DNA of 64,000 nucleotides from positions 1 to 64,000 of the forward strand of contig CALKVK010000024.1 of assembly GCA_937996235.1 (NCBI GenBank), in the 5' to 3' direction. Shown piece by piece: positions 54,828 through 63,531 of this stretch. How positions within the stretch are numbered: position 1 is the first letter of the stretch; each line of letters opens with the position of its first letter. The notes beneath the pieces are model-generated. The model was not told the origin of the DNA. It did no database searches and worked only from the letters and a program-made list of their open reading frames with translations. Source of the DNA: an uncultured bacterium. Lineage in GTDB: Bacteria; Planctomycetota; JAJSAM01; JAJVHW01. The position numbers and the translations under genes were made by a program.

Positions 54828-55832
54828 TCACGCCCTCTCGTGGCGCGCGGTCTGCGCGTAGGCGACGTCGGCGCGGACGACGACCGTCCCGCCGGCCTTC
54901 CCGGCACCGCCCACGGTCTTGCGCCACAGGGTGGCGAGGAAGAGGCAACCCGCGGAGACGGGGTTCGCAGGATCCGCGTGGTCGATGAGGAACTGCGTCA
55001 CGTGGGGTCCGCCGGCGTCGTCGATCGCCTCGGGGATGGCGCCGATGTTCGTGATGGCGTCGGGGAGCGGGGTCGCCGCCTTCGTGACGTTCTCCTGCCC
55101 GGGGACGAGCGTCCGGAACTCGCCTGTCCACTCGATGTCGTTGCCAGCGACCTCGGCCTGGTCGAGGACCTGGAAGATGCGCAGGCGAAGCGGCGACGCG
55201 CCCTGCCAGTTCTTGGGCACGACGGCGGCGAGCGTGCGTCGCTCGGCGACGTCGTCGAAGAGCCAGCCCTCGAGCACGCCCTTACGCTCCTTGGTGGGCG
55301 GGTTGACGGCGTCGTTCCCGACGTCGCCCTCGAGCGGCAGCTCGACGGTGTCGAACGAGGCCGCCTGCGTGATGCTGAGCAGCGCCTTCCAGCCACCGGA
55401 GACCGGGGCGTCCGCGAGCCACGCCTCGCCGTCCCCGATCCGGTAGACGACGAGACCAGCGTTCGTCGGCGATGCCGGCGGGAGGGCGTTGCGGTTCTCC
55501 AGGCGGAGCGCGAGGAACTCGAAGGGTGCCTGCCGGTCGTCCACCGGGCTTGGGTCGGCGTTGATCGAGGCCGGGAGCCGGGAGAGGGGGCCGACGGGCT
55601 GCCACGAGGCGTTTCCGGCATCCACGCGAAGGTAGCGGTAGACGCGGTAGGGGGTCTGGCCCGTGTCCACCCAGACCTGCCCCTCCTGCGGGTCGATGGG
55701 CGGGACGGCGCCCGCGAATCCCTGGCGGAGTTCCAGCGTGCGCCCCTCCAGTTCGAGGAACGCGACGGGGATGGAGTCCCCGGTGACGGGGTCGTCGTTC
55801 AGCGGGGCCCAGGTGCTCGGCACGGGCACCAC
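54828..55832 (-). CDS. Prophage structural/appendage protein
   Basis: 334 residues from a GTG at 55832. No signal or membrane segment; mixed beta-rich sequence (VAFLELEGRTLELRQGFAGA, TQTPYRVYRYLRVDAG-like stretch), with regular Trp and Pro. It lies within the run of tail genes, four base pairs before the holin-like gene. It is likely a virion appendage or a baseplate-associated protein by position. I recognise no named family. Confidence 0.6.
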   Translation of the reverse strand: MVPVPSTWAPLNDDPVTGDSIPVAFLELEGRTLELRQGFAGAVPPIDPQEGQVWVDTGQTPYRVYRYLRVDAGNASWQPVGPLSRLPASINADPSPVDDRQAPFEFLALRLENRNALPPASPTNAGLVVYRIGDGEAWLADAPVSGGWKALLSITQAASFDTVELPLEGDVGNDAVNPPTKERKGVLEGWLFDDVAERRTLAAVVPKNWQGASPLRLRIFQVLDQAEVAGNDIEWTGEFRTLVPGQENVTKAATPLPDAITNIGAIPEAIDDAGGPHVTQFLIDHADPANPVSAGCLFLATLWRKTVGGAGKAGGTVVVRADVAYAQTARHERA

Positions 55833-55922
55833 GGTCGCGTCGCGTCAGGGTCGCTCAAGGCTCGGTGCGGCTCGGGTGCCGTCCCCTCCCCCATGGCGCC
55901 CCCACCGGCGGACCGGGCGCGG

Positions 55923-56303
55923 CTACGGCTCGATCAGGCCGTGGGCGCGTAGCGCGCCGAGGATCATCTGGACGGAGTCCCTGCACTCGACGTCGATGTT
56001 GAAGCCGCCCATCGGATCCGGGATCGGGGGTTGCTGCGCGCCGACGATCTGATTCCCGCCGACGACCAGGCCGTCGGCCTCGACGCGCGAGAGGCCGTCG
56101 AGCGGCGCCACGCCGCCCGGCGCGCCGGTCGGCAGCCACCCGACGGCGATCTTCCCCGTCGGGTCCGCCTGGACGATGAGGAGTCCTCCGGGCGCCAGAC
56201 TCGCGCTCGCGGGGTCCTGGATGACCTTGGCAGCGGCGTCGAGCGTGGCCAGGCCGTCCGGCACGCCGGCGTCGTCCTCGGTCCAGACGAGCTTCCAGGC
56301 CAT
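55923..56303 (-). CDS. Prophage small structural protein
   Basis: 126 residues, ATG at 56303, with AGGAGGG 6 nt upstream. It starts MAWKLVWTEDDAGVPDGLAT, close to the opening MAWKKLITEDDFEG of the larger fibre protein at 56633-57601, so the two may share an attachment segment. It contains GGFNIDVECRDSVQMILGAL near the end. It is probably an accessory or truncated fibre-type protein. The 90 bp between it and the next gene downstream show no gene. Confidence 0.6.
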   Translation of the reverse strand: MAWKLVWTEDDAGVPDGLATLDAAAKVIQDPASASLAPGGLLIVQADPTGKIAVGWLPTGAPGGVAPLDGLSRVEADGLVVGGNQIVGAQQPPIPDPMGGFNIDVECRDSVQMILGALRAHGLIEP

Positions 56304-56318
56304 GTCGTCCCTCCTGGG

Positions 56319-56630
56319 CTACGCGAGCGCCATCTGCCGCAGGCGGGGTTCGAGCGCCTGGTGGCGGAGGAGTTCGAGTGCCATGAGGACCGTCTCCGGG
56401 CTCGCGGCGTGGGCGTTGATGACCTCGGCCAGGTCGTCGTGGAGGAGGCGCGTGCGCTCGCACTGAGGGACCTGCTGCCCGGGAGGGACCGGAGGACCGA
56501 ACGCCGGGGGGCGAGGTGTCTCGGGGACAGGCGGCCCGGGCGGCTGGAACGCCGGGGCCTTGTTCGCGCGTGCGGCAGTCTCGCGCGCGGCCCGCGCCTG
56601 CGCCCGCTTGGAGAAGTCGCTCCGCGGCAC
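56319..56630 (-). CDS. Prophage small Pro-rich protein
   Basis: 103 residues from a GTG at 56630, two bases after the stop of the fibre gene; the frame stays open further upstream inside that gene. The N-terminal half is basic (SDFSKRAQARAARETAARAN), followed by a Pro-rich linker and a helical C-terminus (VLMALELLRHQALEPRLRQM). It could be a tail-fibre chaperone by size and position; no motif proves it. Confidence 0.5.
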   Translation of the reverse strand: MPRSDFSKRAQARAARETAARANKAPAFQPPGPPVPETPRPPAFGPPVPPGQQVPQCERTRLLHDDLAEVINAHAASPETVLMALELLRHQALEPRLRQMALA

Positions 56631-56632
56631 AC

Positions 56633-57601
56633 CTACACCCAGACCATCGGCCGCGAGATCGTCGTGTCGAAGATGAGGCGACCGACGGCGGCGGCGCCGG
56701 GCCGCGCACCCGTCGTGTAGCCCTTCGGTCGGAGGCCGACGATCTCGTTGTCCGCGAGGTCCCAGGCCGTCCCGCCCGCGGCGGCGGCGGGGACGCGGGT
56801 GTTCGAGAGGCGGCCGTCGTTGCCGGCGCAGGCCTGCTGCGAGCCGGTACCGAGGGTGCGCATCGAGGCCGTACCGACAGCGCCGTCCTTGTTGGCGGCG
56901 GCGACGTGCGAGTCCGTGATGCCGAGCGCCTTCACGCGGAGCGCGTCGGCGTTGATCTCCAGCGTCGAGCCGTCCACGTTCACGTCGAGCGTGTTCCCGG
57001 CCTTGGAGAGGCCGGCGCCCGCGACGATGTCCCCGGCGGACGAGAACTGGGCCCACGTGAGGACGGTCGTCCCGACGTTGATGGGGGCGTTCGTGGTTAG
57101 GACCCAGAGCGTGTCGGCCTGGGTCGCGCCCTCCTCGACGAACACCGATGCGCCGCGCAGGTCGGCCTCGCTGTCGCCGTCGACGGAGCGGGCCCACGCG
57201 CCGGCCGCGGCGACGTAGATGCCGTTCTGGGCACCGGCGGCCTGGTCCTTCACGAGCACGCGGTCGCCGGCGACGACCGCGACGCCGTCGATGGCCTGAG
57301 CACCCGAGAGCACGATGTCGCCGGTCGTCGCGGCGCGGACGGACTCCTTCGGGGCGAGCCCCTGCGCCAGGGCGTCCACGTACGCCTTCGTCGCCGCGTC
57401 CTGCGCACCGGCAGGATCGGCGACGTTCGTGGCCTTGAAGCCGCCGAAGTCGAGGTCGCGAGTGAGCGGGCCGAGTTCGGGGGCGGCGTCGCTCCGCATG
57501 GCGGTCGTCGCCACTCCGGGGATGGCGGCACCGCCGATCAGGGCCGTGGGGGCGGCGAAGCCCTCGAAGTCGTCCTCGGTGATGAGCTTCTTCCAGGCCA
57601 T
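56633..57601 (-). CDS. Prophage tail-fibre-like protein
   Basis: 322 residues from the ATG at 57601, chosen for its GGAGG site 6 nt upstream; the frame is open beyond it. It begins MAWKKLITEDDFEGFAAPTA. The body has a repeat typical of phage fibre and appendage proteins: FGGFKATNVADPAGAQDAAT, KAYVDALAQGL, DRVLVKDQAAGAQNGIYVAA, and LWVLTTNAPINVGTTVLTWA. The C-terminus ends LIFDTTISRPMVWV. It is a likely trimeric fibre or receptor-contact protein. It follows the MltR-like gene, which points the other way. Confidence 0.75.
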   Translation of the reverse strand: MAWKKLITEDDFEGFAAPTALIGGAAIPGVATTAMRSDAAPELGPLTRDLDFGGFKATNVADPAGAQDAATKAYVDALAQGLAPKESVRAATTGDIVLSGAQAIDGVAVVAGDRVLVKDQAAGAQNGIYVAAAGAWARSVDGDSEADLRGASVFVEEGATQADTLWVLTTNAPINVGTTVLTWAQFSSAGDIVAGAGLSKAGNTLDVNVDGSTLEINADALRVKALGITDSHVAAANKDGAVGTASMRTLGTGSQQACAGNDGRLSNTRVPAAAAGGTAWDLADNEIVGLRPKGYTTGARPGAAAVGRLIFDTTISRPMVWV

Positions 57602-57685
57602 TGATACCTCCGGACGCCAGGCTCGCGCCGTGGCAGGGTCACGCAAGGTCGAGACGCGCGGGCGCCGAGGCACTACGCTCTCGTG

Positions 57686-58243
57686 ATGCCGACCTGGGAC
57701 CTGCTTGAACCCGAGGCACTGTCCGAACGATCGCACCAGATCTTCGATGCCCTGAACGACGAGCGCGACCTCGCGTGTGTGCTCATCAGCGCGAGCTTCC
57801 TCGACGAGTGCGTCGCCTGCTTGATCGGTAGACGGCTCGTGGCAGATCGTGCGCAGGTGCAGCGGCTGATGGCACCGCCGCAGGGCCATGTGAGCACGTC
57901 GGCGGCACGGATCCGTCTGGCGTACCTCCTCGGGCTGATCACGCCGAAGATGCGAGAGAACCTGGTCATCGTGGCCAAGATCCGCAACCTGTTTGCGCAC
58001 AGCGCGGTCGAACGCAGGTTCGGTGACAAGGACATCGCGGCGCTGTGCGAGAGGCTGCAACTCATCGGCGGCGAACCAGATTTCGTCGTCGGCTACGACG
58101 GGCCCACGCCCCCGCCGAACGTCTTCGCAAGCTCTGACCCGCGGACCCGGTTCATCCTGACGGCATCAACGTCCAGCATGCGCCTACTTGTGACGGCGCT
58201 CGGGACGAAGCATGCCGATGTCCATGTCGTACGAGGAGAGTAG
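57686..58243 (+). CDS. MltR-like protein on the opposite strand within the tail module
   Basis: 185 residues from the ATG at 57686 (a GTG lies directly before). The sequence FDALNDERDLACVLISASFL, DECVACLIG, then ARIRLAYLLGLITPKM and IRNLFAHS follows the MltR (mannitol-repressor-like) domain pattern of helical dimerisation without DNA-binding motif. It is the only plus-strand gene in the prophage part and ends 10 bp before the tail gene's stop. It is probably a moron gene carried by the phage; its function is unknown and repressing mannitol genes is unlikely here. Confidence 0.75.
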   Translation: MPTWDLLEPEALSERSHQIFDALNDERDLACVLISASFLDECVACLIGRRLVADRAQVQRLMAPPQGHVSTSAARIRLAYLLGLITPKMRENLVIVAKIRNLFAHSAVERRFGDKDIAALCERLQLIGGEPDFVVGYDGPTPPPNVFASSDPRTRFILTASTSSMRLLVTALGTKHADVHVVRGE

Positions 58244-58252
58244 CTCGGCGAT

Positions 58253-59611
58253 TCAGGTCCCCATCGCCTGCCAGTGGATGGTCGGCGCGAAGATCGCCGG
58301 GTCCTCGGCGAAGACCGCGGCGCCCGGCCGGAGCGTGACCTGGGTCGGCGTGACGGCGACGATCTCGACGCTCCCCGGGTAGCCGAGCAGGTGCGCGGTG
58401 ACCTTGGGGACGTTCTGGAACGGCTCGGGGAACACGACGACGAAAGGGTCGTCCGGGCCGACGACGACCTGACCCTCCTGCTTGCGGTTGAACTTCCGCC
58501 GGACGATGACGAGCCGCGGGATGCGCACGAAGCGGAGGCCGTCGCCGCGGACGATTACGCGCAGACGGCAGCGCCAGAACAGGTAGGTCCCGGGCACGTA
58601 CGGACGCCACCCGTCCCACGGGCCGGCTGCGGTCGCCGAGGTGTCGATCTCGATGCGCACGTCGGGCGGCACCAGCGGCGTCAGCCGCCACGAGTTCCTC
58701 GACGCGAACCCGCGAGTGCCGAGCGGAACGAGGTCGCCGTCCCGGGTGGCGCGTGCCCCGATGGCAGGACGGCGGACCGCGCCGAACGGCAGCGCGGCGT
58801 CCACGGGCTGGGGCGTGTCGAGCGCGAGTTCGATCCGCTGCTTCTCGACCTGGCCGGCGTCGAACGGGTGTGTCTCGTACGCGCCCTCCGGCCAGTACTT
58901 GGCGAAGCAGGGGACGCCGACGAACGAGCCGAACGGAGCCGTGGCTGCGCCAAAGTGCTCGGGGAGCCGCTCGAGCCGGAGCGCGCCCGCGTCCTGCTCG
59001 AGGTGGGTCGTCGTTCCGGGCCAGCCCTGCGCCGCCTGGTCCGACGTCTCCTCGGTCTCGTGGGTGTCGAGCGCCTCGATCGTCAGAGTCGCCGTGGCGG
59101 CGGCGCGGGAGGTGCGCCCGTTCCGGTCGATGGCCTTCAGGTGGAGCGTCGTGGCGCCGGACGCGGACCAGGCCCACGTGTACGGCGAGCCGGTCAGGCC
59201 CTCGGCGACGAGCTGACCGTCCTCCCAGGTGGCGCCGACGCGGATCCCGTAGCTCGCCGTGACGCCGTCCTCCGCGGCGTCCCAGCGAAGGTTCAGGTTC
59301 GCGCCGTCCTGGGAGGCGGCAAAGCCCAAGGGCGCCTCCGGGAGCGCCGGCGTTCCCGTGTCGGCCATGGGGGCGACGCGCACGGTCTCCCACTCGTGCT
59401 CGGGGGCGAGGGTGCCGTCCTCGTCGATCGCGGCCGCCGCAAACACATGTGCGCGCTCGGGGTCCAGTCCCTCGACGATGCACTCGGTGCCGTCGGTGCG
59501 CGCGACCTCGCGCCACCCGCCGTCGGACTGCTGCTGGAGCACGGCGGTCGTCCCCGAGTCGGTAGCGGACCAGGTGAGAACGACGTCGACGAAGCGCTGG
59601 GTCTGCGGCAT
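58253..59611 (-). CDS. Phage tail/appendage protein with fibronectin-III-like domains
   Basis: 452 residues. ATG at 59611 overlaps the stop of the J-like gene (TGATG); the longer open frame upstream is not coding. FN3-like sandwiches occupy about residues 1-170 (VLTWSATDSGTTAVLQQQ, LNLRWDAAEDGVTASYGIRV), then a specific domain with GVPCFAKYWPEGAYETHPFD and a conserved end VPKVTAHLLGYPGSVEIV, TIHWQAMGT. It is collinear with the orphan gene 2676-4040. Its position right after the tip protein suits a tail-tip or fibre attachment protein. Confidence 0.85.
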   Translation of the reverse strand: MPQTQRFVDVVLTWSATDSGTTAVLQQQSDGGWREVARTDGTECIVEGLDPERAHVFAAAAIDEDGTLAPEHEWETVRVAPMADTGTPALPEAPLGFAASQDGANLNLRWDAAEDGVTASYGIRVGATWEDGQLVAEGLTGSPYTWAWSASGATTLHLKAIDRNGRTSRAAATATLTIEALDTHETEETSDQAAQGWPGTTTHLEQDAGALRLERLPEHFGAATAPFGSFVGVPCFAKYWPEGAYETHPFDAGQVEKQRIELALDTPQPVDAALPFGAVRRPAIGARATRDGDLVPLGTRGFASRNSWRLTPLVPPDVRIEIDTSATAAGPWDGWRPYVPGTYLFWRCRLRVIVRGDGLRFVRIPRLVIVRRKFNRKQEGQVVVGPDDPFVVVFPEPFQNVPKVTAHLLGYPGSVEIVAVTPTQVTLRPGAAVFAEDPAIFAPTIHWQAMGT

Positions 59612-62238
59612 CAGCGTACCCTCGCGCGCAGGCCCGAGACTCGCCGACGCGCCCGGCGCCGCCTCGTCGTCGCTCCGCCGCGCGCTGCGGCGGTCGCTGC
59701 TGCGCTCACCGGCACCGTGACGGACTGGAGCGCGTAGCTCGACGACCGCATCACACGACCGGCGTAGCGGACCACGATCTTCCCGTCGTCGTCGCGGCCG
59801 ACGATGCCGGCGAGGACCCTGACCCTGAGCTCCATGGCGTTGCTGCCGGTCGAGTACGGGACGCGGGTCTTGACCGTCACGATGTCGCCGGCCTCGACGT
59901 GCTGGATGCCCGGGTGCGCGTCCCAGGAGCACGCGAACGGGAGCGCACGGGCCTGCTCGGCGAGGTGGCGCAGCATGCGCGCCGCCTCCGTCTCCCTCGT
60001 GACGCCGCGGAGGTCCACCGCGCGCACGTTGGTCGGCGTGCCCTCGGGGAGGCCGTCCACGGGGTGGAGCAGCTCGTCGCGCTCGTGATTGAGCACCTCG
60101 TTCCAGAAGGAGCCCTGGATGCCCGAGGGGGACTTGCCCCACTCGTCGAGCTTCAGCACGAACTTCGACATGTTCTGCGCCGGCGGGTGCACGTCGTCCA
60201 CGAACGTGAAGACCGCGTCGCCGTCCTGGTCGAGCGGGAAGCGCCAGCGCGCGCCCTGCAGCGACGCGAAGCAGTAGCCCACGAAGGCGAGGTCCCCGAC
60301 CGTCTCCATGAGCGATTGCGGGGTGTCGAGGACGACGTTCAGGCGGCAGCGGCGCTCGCCGTTCGTGGCGGAGGCAGGGCGCGTCGGGTCGTCGCCCGGA
60401 CGGTGGACCCAGGCGTCGCAGAAGTCGGCGAAGGCGATCAGGCCGTTGCGCTCGGCGGGGGAGCCGTCCGCTCCGAGGAAGAGGTCGGAACCCGCGAAGA
60501 ACGACCCCGCGCCGTAGCGCTCCGACGCCGCGCCCTCGGCCGACGTGATGAGGTCGCGGATCGCGAGCGCCGCGTTCTGGCTGCTGCCGAGGTCGCGCGC
60601 GCCGTTCTGGTCGTCCGTGCGTGGGTCGTAGAGCGCCGCCCGCCGCGCGATGCACGTGACGCGGAGGCTCCCGCCGGAGAGGAACGGCCCCGGGCTTCCG
60701 CGGAGCGCGAGCAGCGCCGTCCCCGGGTAGCTGAAGCCCTCGCGCAGGATCTCGGTGACGTAGGCGAAGTTGATCTCGTCCACGACGAGGGGATCCGAGG
60801 CGTGGGAGGAGACTCGCGTGACGCGCACCTCGTAGGAGTCGCGGTCAAACGCCTCGAGCGCCGTCGCCGCGCCGGCGTCTCCCTCGATGGCGCGCAGCGT
60901 GAGCTCGTCGCGCAGGTCGATCTCCCAGCGCATCGTGCCCGGCCGCTCGCCGATCAGCGTGAAGCTGCCTCCGTCCGAGGAGTGGAGCCGGCTCCACGAC
61001 GTCGCGCCGAGCTTGCGGTACTCGACGCGGATCTCGACCTCGACGGCACGCGTGCCGCCGTCGTCCTTGTAGTGGATGAGCCCGCCGGGAGCCGTGAGCC
61101 CGACGCGCAGGTTGTCGACCTCGCGGCCGTGCGTCGAGTAGGTGATCGGGTTGCTGCGCTTGAGCACGCTGTCGGTCGGGTTGCGCGACTGCGTGAGGTC
61201 GGTGAAGCCCTCGATCGGCTGTTGGTCGAGCGTGCCCGGGCGCCACGCGATGTGGAGCCTCCCGAACGACGTCGTACGGTAGGTCGCCGTGACCCGTTTG
61301 CCGTTGCCCGGGGCGCTGCCGAAGAGCACCTTCGTGACGCCGCGGGCGCTCTGCGTGAACGCGATCCCCTCGGTTTCGAGGAACTCGTACGCGACGCGCA
61401 CCGTGAACCCCGTCGGCGGCCGGCGCTTGAAGCGTACGACGGCGCGGTGGGCCGCGAGCTTCTGGGCGCTCCAGCGGTAGAGCCCGACGCCCCGGAGCTG
61501 CTCGAACTCGGGCACGCCGGTCCCGCGGATGAAGACGCGCAGCGAGCGGCCGAGCACGCGGTCGGTGCGGTTGTCGCGGCGCACGTTGAACGTGAGCTTC
61601 GGACGCGGGAGCGGCAGGAGCGTGATCGGGTTGTAGGTCAACGGCGGCGGCGCGGGCACGGTGAACTCGACGCTCGCCGTGCGCGTCATCCACGCCTTCC
61701 GCACCCCGTCCACGTAGACCGCCACACCCGGCATCTCGTCGTCGCCGAGCACGACCCAGCGGTGCGGAAACGTGAACGTCTTGCGGCTGCCGTTGCCGCG
61801 GCCGAGCTCCTCCTCCCGGTCCTTGGACAACACCTCGCGGTCGTTGATGCGGATGTCGGTGATGTCCGCGATCTCGCCCTCGGCGACGATCCCGAGCCAG
61901 CGGAACTCCTGGCGGCGGGTGTTGCGGATGTCGCCCGGCGAGACGCCCTCGATCGCCTCGGTGACCGACTCGGCGATCACGACCGGCTTGATCGTGTGCT
62001 CGCCGTAGAGGATCGGGACGTGCGCCTCGGGGCCGCGGGGGTTCTCGAAGCGGTCGATGCCGTAGGTCGGGCTGTCGCGGAGCGACTTCTGCCGCGGCGG
62101 CGTGGGGGTGAGCGCCGTCCCCGCGATGGTCGCCACGCCCGACACGATGAGCGGAGCGCCGAAGGGCGTCGCGATCAGCAGGATGCCCGCGATGACCTGG
62201 AGCGCGCCGAGGACGTAGCCGAAGTTCTTGCTCGCCAT
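59611..62238 (-). CDS. Phage tail-tip protein (lambda gpJ-like)
   Basis: 875 residues, ATG at 62238 with GGAGTG upstream. The N-terminus has two hydrophobic segments (VLGALQVIAGILLIATPFGA, LIVSGVATIAGTAL), then SPTYGIDRFENPRGPEAHVP and ILYGEHTIKPVV, as in tail-tip attachment proteins. Middle FN3/beta domains follow, and a C-terminal region with EAARMLRHLAEQARALPFAC and GDIVTVKTRVPYSTGSNAM matches the J-type tip domain. Genes run tape measure, two adaptor-type proteins, then this, the order of siphovirus and gene-transfer-agent tail modules. It is probably the central tip that contacts the host. Confidence 0.85.
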   Translation of the reverse strand: MASKNFGYVLGALQVIAGILLIATPFGAPLIVSGVATIAGTALTPTPPRQKSLRDSPTYGIDRFENPRGPEAHVPILYGEHTIKPVVIAESVTEAIEGVSPGDIRNTRRQEFRWLGIVAEGEIADITDIRINDREVLSKDREEELGRGNGSRKTFTFPHRWVVLGDDEMPGVAVYVDGVRKAWMTRTASVEFTVPAPPPLTYNPITLLPLPRPKLTFNVRRDNRTDRVLGRSLRVFIRGTGVPEFEQLRGVGLYRWSAQKLAAHRAVVRFKRRPPTGFTVRVAYEFLETEGIAFTQSARGVTKVLFGSAPGNGKRVTATYRTTSFGRLHIAWRPGTLDQQPIEGFTDLTQSRNPTDSVLKRSNPITYSTHGREVDNLRVGLTAPGGLIHYKDDGGTRAVEVEIRVEYRKLGATSWSRLHSSDGGSFTLIGERPGTMRWEIDLRDELTLRAIEGDAGAATALEAFDRDSYEVRVTRVSSHASDPLVVDEINFAYVTEILREGFSYPGTALLALRGSPGPFLSGGSLRVTCIARRAALYDPRTDDQNGARDLGSSQNAALAIRDLITSAEGAASERYGAGSFFAGSDLFLGADGSPAERNGLIAFADFCDAWVHRPGDDPTRPASATNGERRCRLNVVLDTPQSLMETVGDLAFVGYCFASLQGARWRFPLDQDGDAVFTFVDDVHPPAQNMSKFVLKLDEWGKSPSGIQGSFWNEVLNHERDELLHPVDGLPEGTPTNVRAVDLRGVTRETEAARMLRHLAEQARALPFACSWDAHPGIQHVEAGDIVTVKTRVPYSTGSNAMELRVRVLAGIVGRDDDGKIVVRYAGRVMRSSSYALQSVTVPVSAAATAAARGGATTRRRRARRRVSGLRARVR

Positions 62239-62241
62239 CGT

Positions 62242-62874
62242 TCACTCCACCCGGAGCGCCCGCGCGTCGGCCGACGTCGGGAAGCCGCCGAAGCGCAGCG
62301 GCTCGTCCTCGAAGTGGCGGCGGCAGTCCTCGCGCGTCTTGTCGCAGGTCGGGAGGTCGCCGACGTAGCCGCAGTGCGTGCCCTTGTAGATCCAGCGGCA
62401 GCGCAGCCCCTGGAGCGTGCGGTCCGGGACGCGGATCTCCTCGGCGGGGAAGACGCCGAGATCGAAGGCAACCGCCTCGCGCGCGATGAACGAGTAGGCG
62501 TTCACGAAGAAGGTCCACTCGATCACCAGGTCGTCGGGGCTCGCGCCCGCGAGCAGCGCGCGGCTCGCCTGGCGAACGGTCACGCGCCGACCGCGCAGGT
62601 CCTCGCCGCCCGCGTCCGGGAGGCAGAGCGGGCCGAGTGCGCCGTCGGCGTTCTGGAGGACGAGCTGGAGCGAGGGGACCTCGCGCTCGGCCGACTCCTG
62701 GATCTCGCCGAACGCCCCCGACGTCGGCTCGAACGTGAGCCCGTTCCACACGCGCGCCTCGGTGTCGAGCGCGTAGCGGAGTGGCGTCGTCTTCCGCTGG
62801 ATCTCGATCAGCGCGACCAGGTCGAGCTCGTCGCCCTGGAGGAGCGCCAGGAACGCCGCGTTCTTCTGCCTCAC
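62242..62874 (-). CDS. Phage minor tail protein L-like (four-Cys, Fe-S type)
   Basis: 210 residues. GTG at 62874 overlaps the stop of the previous gene (GTGA); the longer upstream frame is not used. The C-terminus shows LRCRWIYKGTHCGYVGDLP, then TCDKTREDCRRHFED and RFGGFPT. This is the signature of lambda gpL and related DUF2163-type proteins, in which four Cys hold an iron-sulphur cluster at the tail tip. The N-terminal part (FLALLQGDELDLVALIEIQR) fits the same family. The length is typical. It stands between the DUF2460-like protein and the J-like tip. Confidence 0.87.
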   Translation of the reverse strand: MRQKNAAFLALLQGDELDLVALIEIQRKTTPLRYALDTEARVWNGLTFEPTSGAFGEIQESAEREVPSLQLVLQNADGALGPLCLPDAGGEDLRGRRVTVRQASRALLAGASPDDLVIEWTFFVNAYSFIAREAVAFDLGVFPAEEIRVPDRTLQGLRCRWIYKGTHCGYVGDLPTCDKTREDCRRHFEDEPLRFGGFPTSADARALRVE

Positions 62875-63530
62875 AGCGCGTTCGGGGCGGCTGCGTAGCT
62901 CCAGCCGGGCCCCGCCTCGCGCAGGCGGACGTTGACGGTGCGGTCGACGACCTCGGCGCTCGCGAGGCCGCCCGCTTCGAGCTCCTGGTCGTCGGGGAGG
63001 TCGTCTCCCTCGAAGCGGACCGGGACGTAGAAGTCGTAGGCGAGGTTGATGACGGCTCCGAGCCCGGGTGCCACCGTGAAGTGGACGACGAGCTTCGCCG
63101 CGGTCCCGAGGACGTAGGCGGCGCCGTTCTCGTCGACGACCTGGTAGTGGACGCCGAGGGCCTGCAGCGCACCGTTCTTCCGGACGACGAGCGTGGCCAC
63201 CTGGACGTAGCGGCGGGTCGCGTCGAAGTCCTTCTGCGTGGCGCTCCCGACGACCGGGGCATCGACCATCGACTTCGCGCCGGGGTTCTGCGGCTGGTAG
63301 AGGAACGCCTCGTAGCCCCCGAAGCGCGCGTTCCAGAAGGCCTCGAAGTCCCGCCACGTGCCGCCCTTGTTCGGGAAGAGCAGCGTGCCGCGGACGACCA
63401 GTTCGCCCGCCGCGTGGAGCTTCTGCAGCGTGCGCCGGCCGCCGCTCTGCTCGTGCACGGCGTTGCGGAACGACAGGTACTCGACGAAGCCGCGCCTCAG
63501 GAACGTGAACGGGAAGATCGTCGCTGCCAC
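62871..63530 (-). CDS. Phage distal-tail protein (DUF2460-like)
   Basis: 219 residues from the GTG at 63530, preferred because GAGGGAG lies 6 nt upstream; an in-frame GTG at 63554 is possible but overlaps the tape-measure gene. It contains RDFEAFWNARFGGYEAFLYQ, the hallmark of this family (R-x-x-F-x-x-F-W-x-A-R-x-G), and QALGVHYQVVDENGAAYVL. In gene-transfer-agent and siphovirus clusters this protein lies directly after the tape measure and forms the distal tail hub. Confidence 0.85.
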   Translation of the reverse strand: MAATIFPFTFLRRGFVEYLSFRNAVHEQSGGRRTLQKLHAAGELVVRGTLLFPNKGGTWRDFEAFWNARFGGYEAFLYQPQNPGAKSMVDAPVVGSATQKDFDATRRYVQVATLVVRKNGALQALGVHYQVVDENGAAYVLGTAAKLVVHFTVAPGLGAVINLAYDFYVPVRFEGDDLPDDQELEAGGLASAEVVDRTVNVRLREAGPGWSYAAAPNAL

Positions 63531-63531
63531 G

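Noticed and set aside
58253..60655. An 800-codon frame as one large tail protein
   Set aside because: Its first 348 codons run antisense-free but out of frame through the J-like gene; the real start is the ATG at 59611 overlapping that gene's stop.
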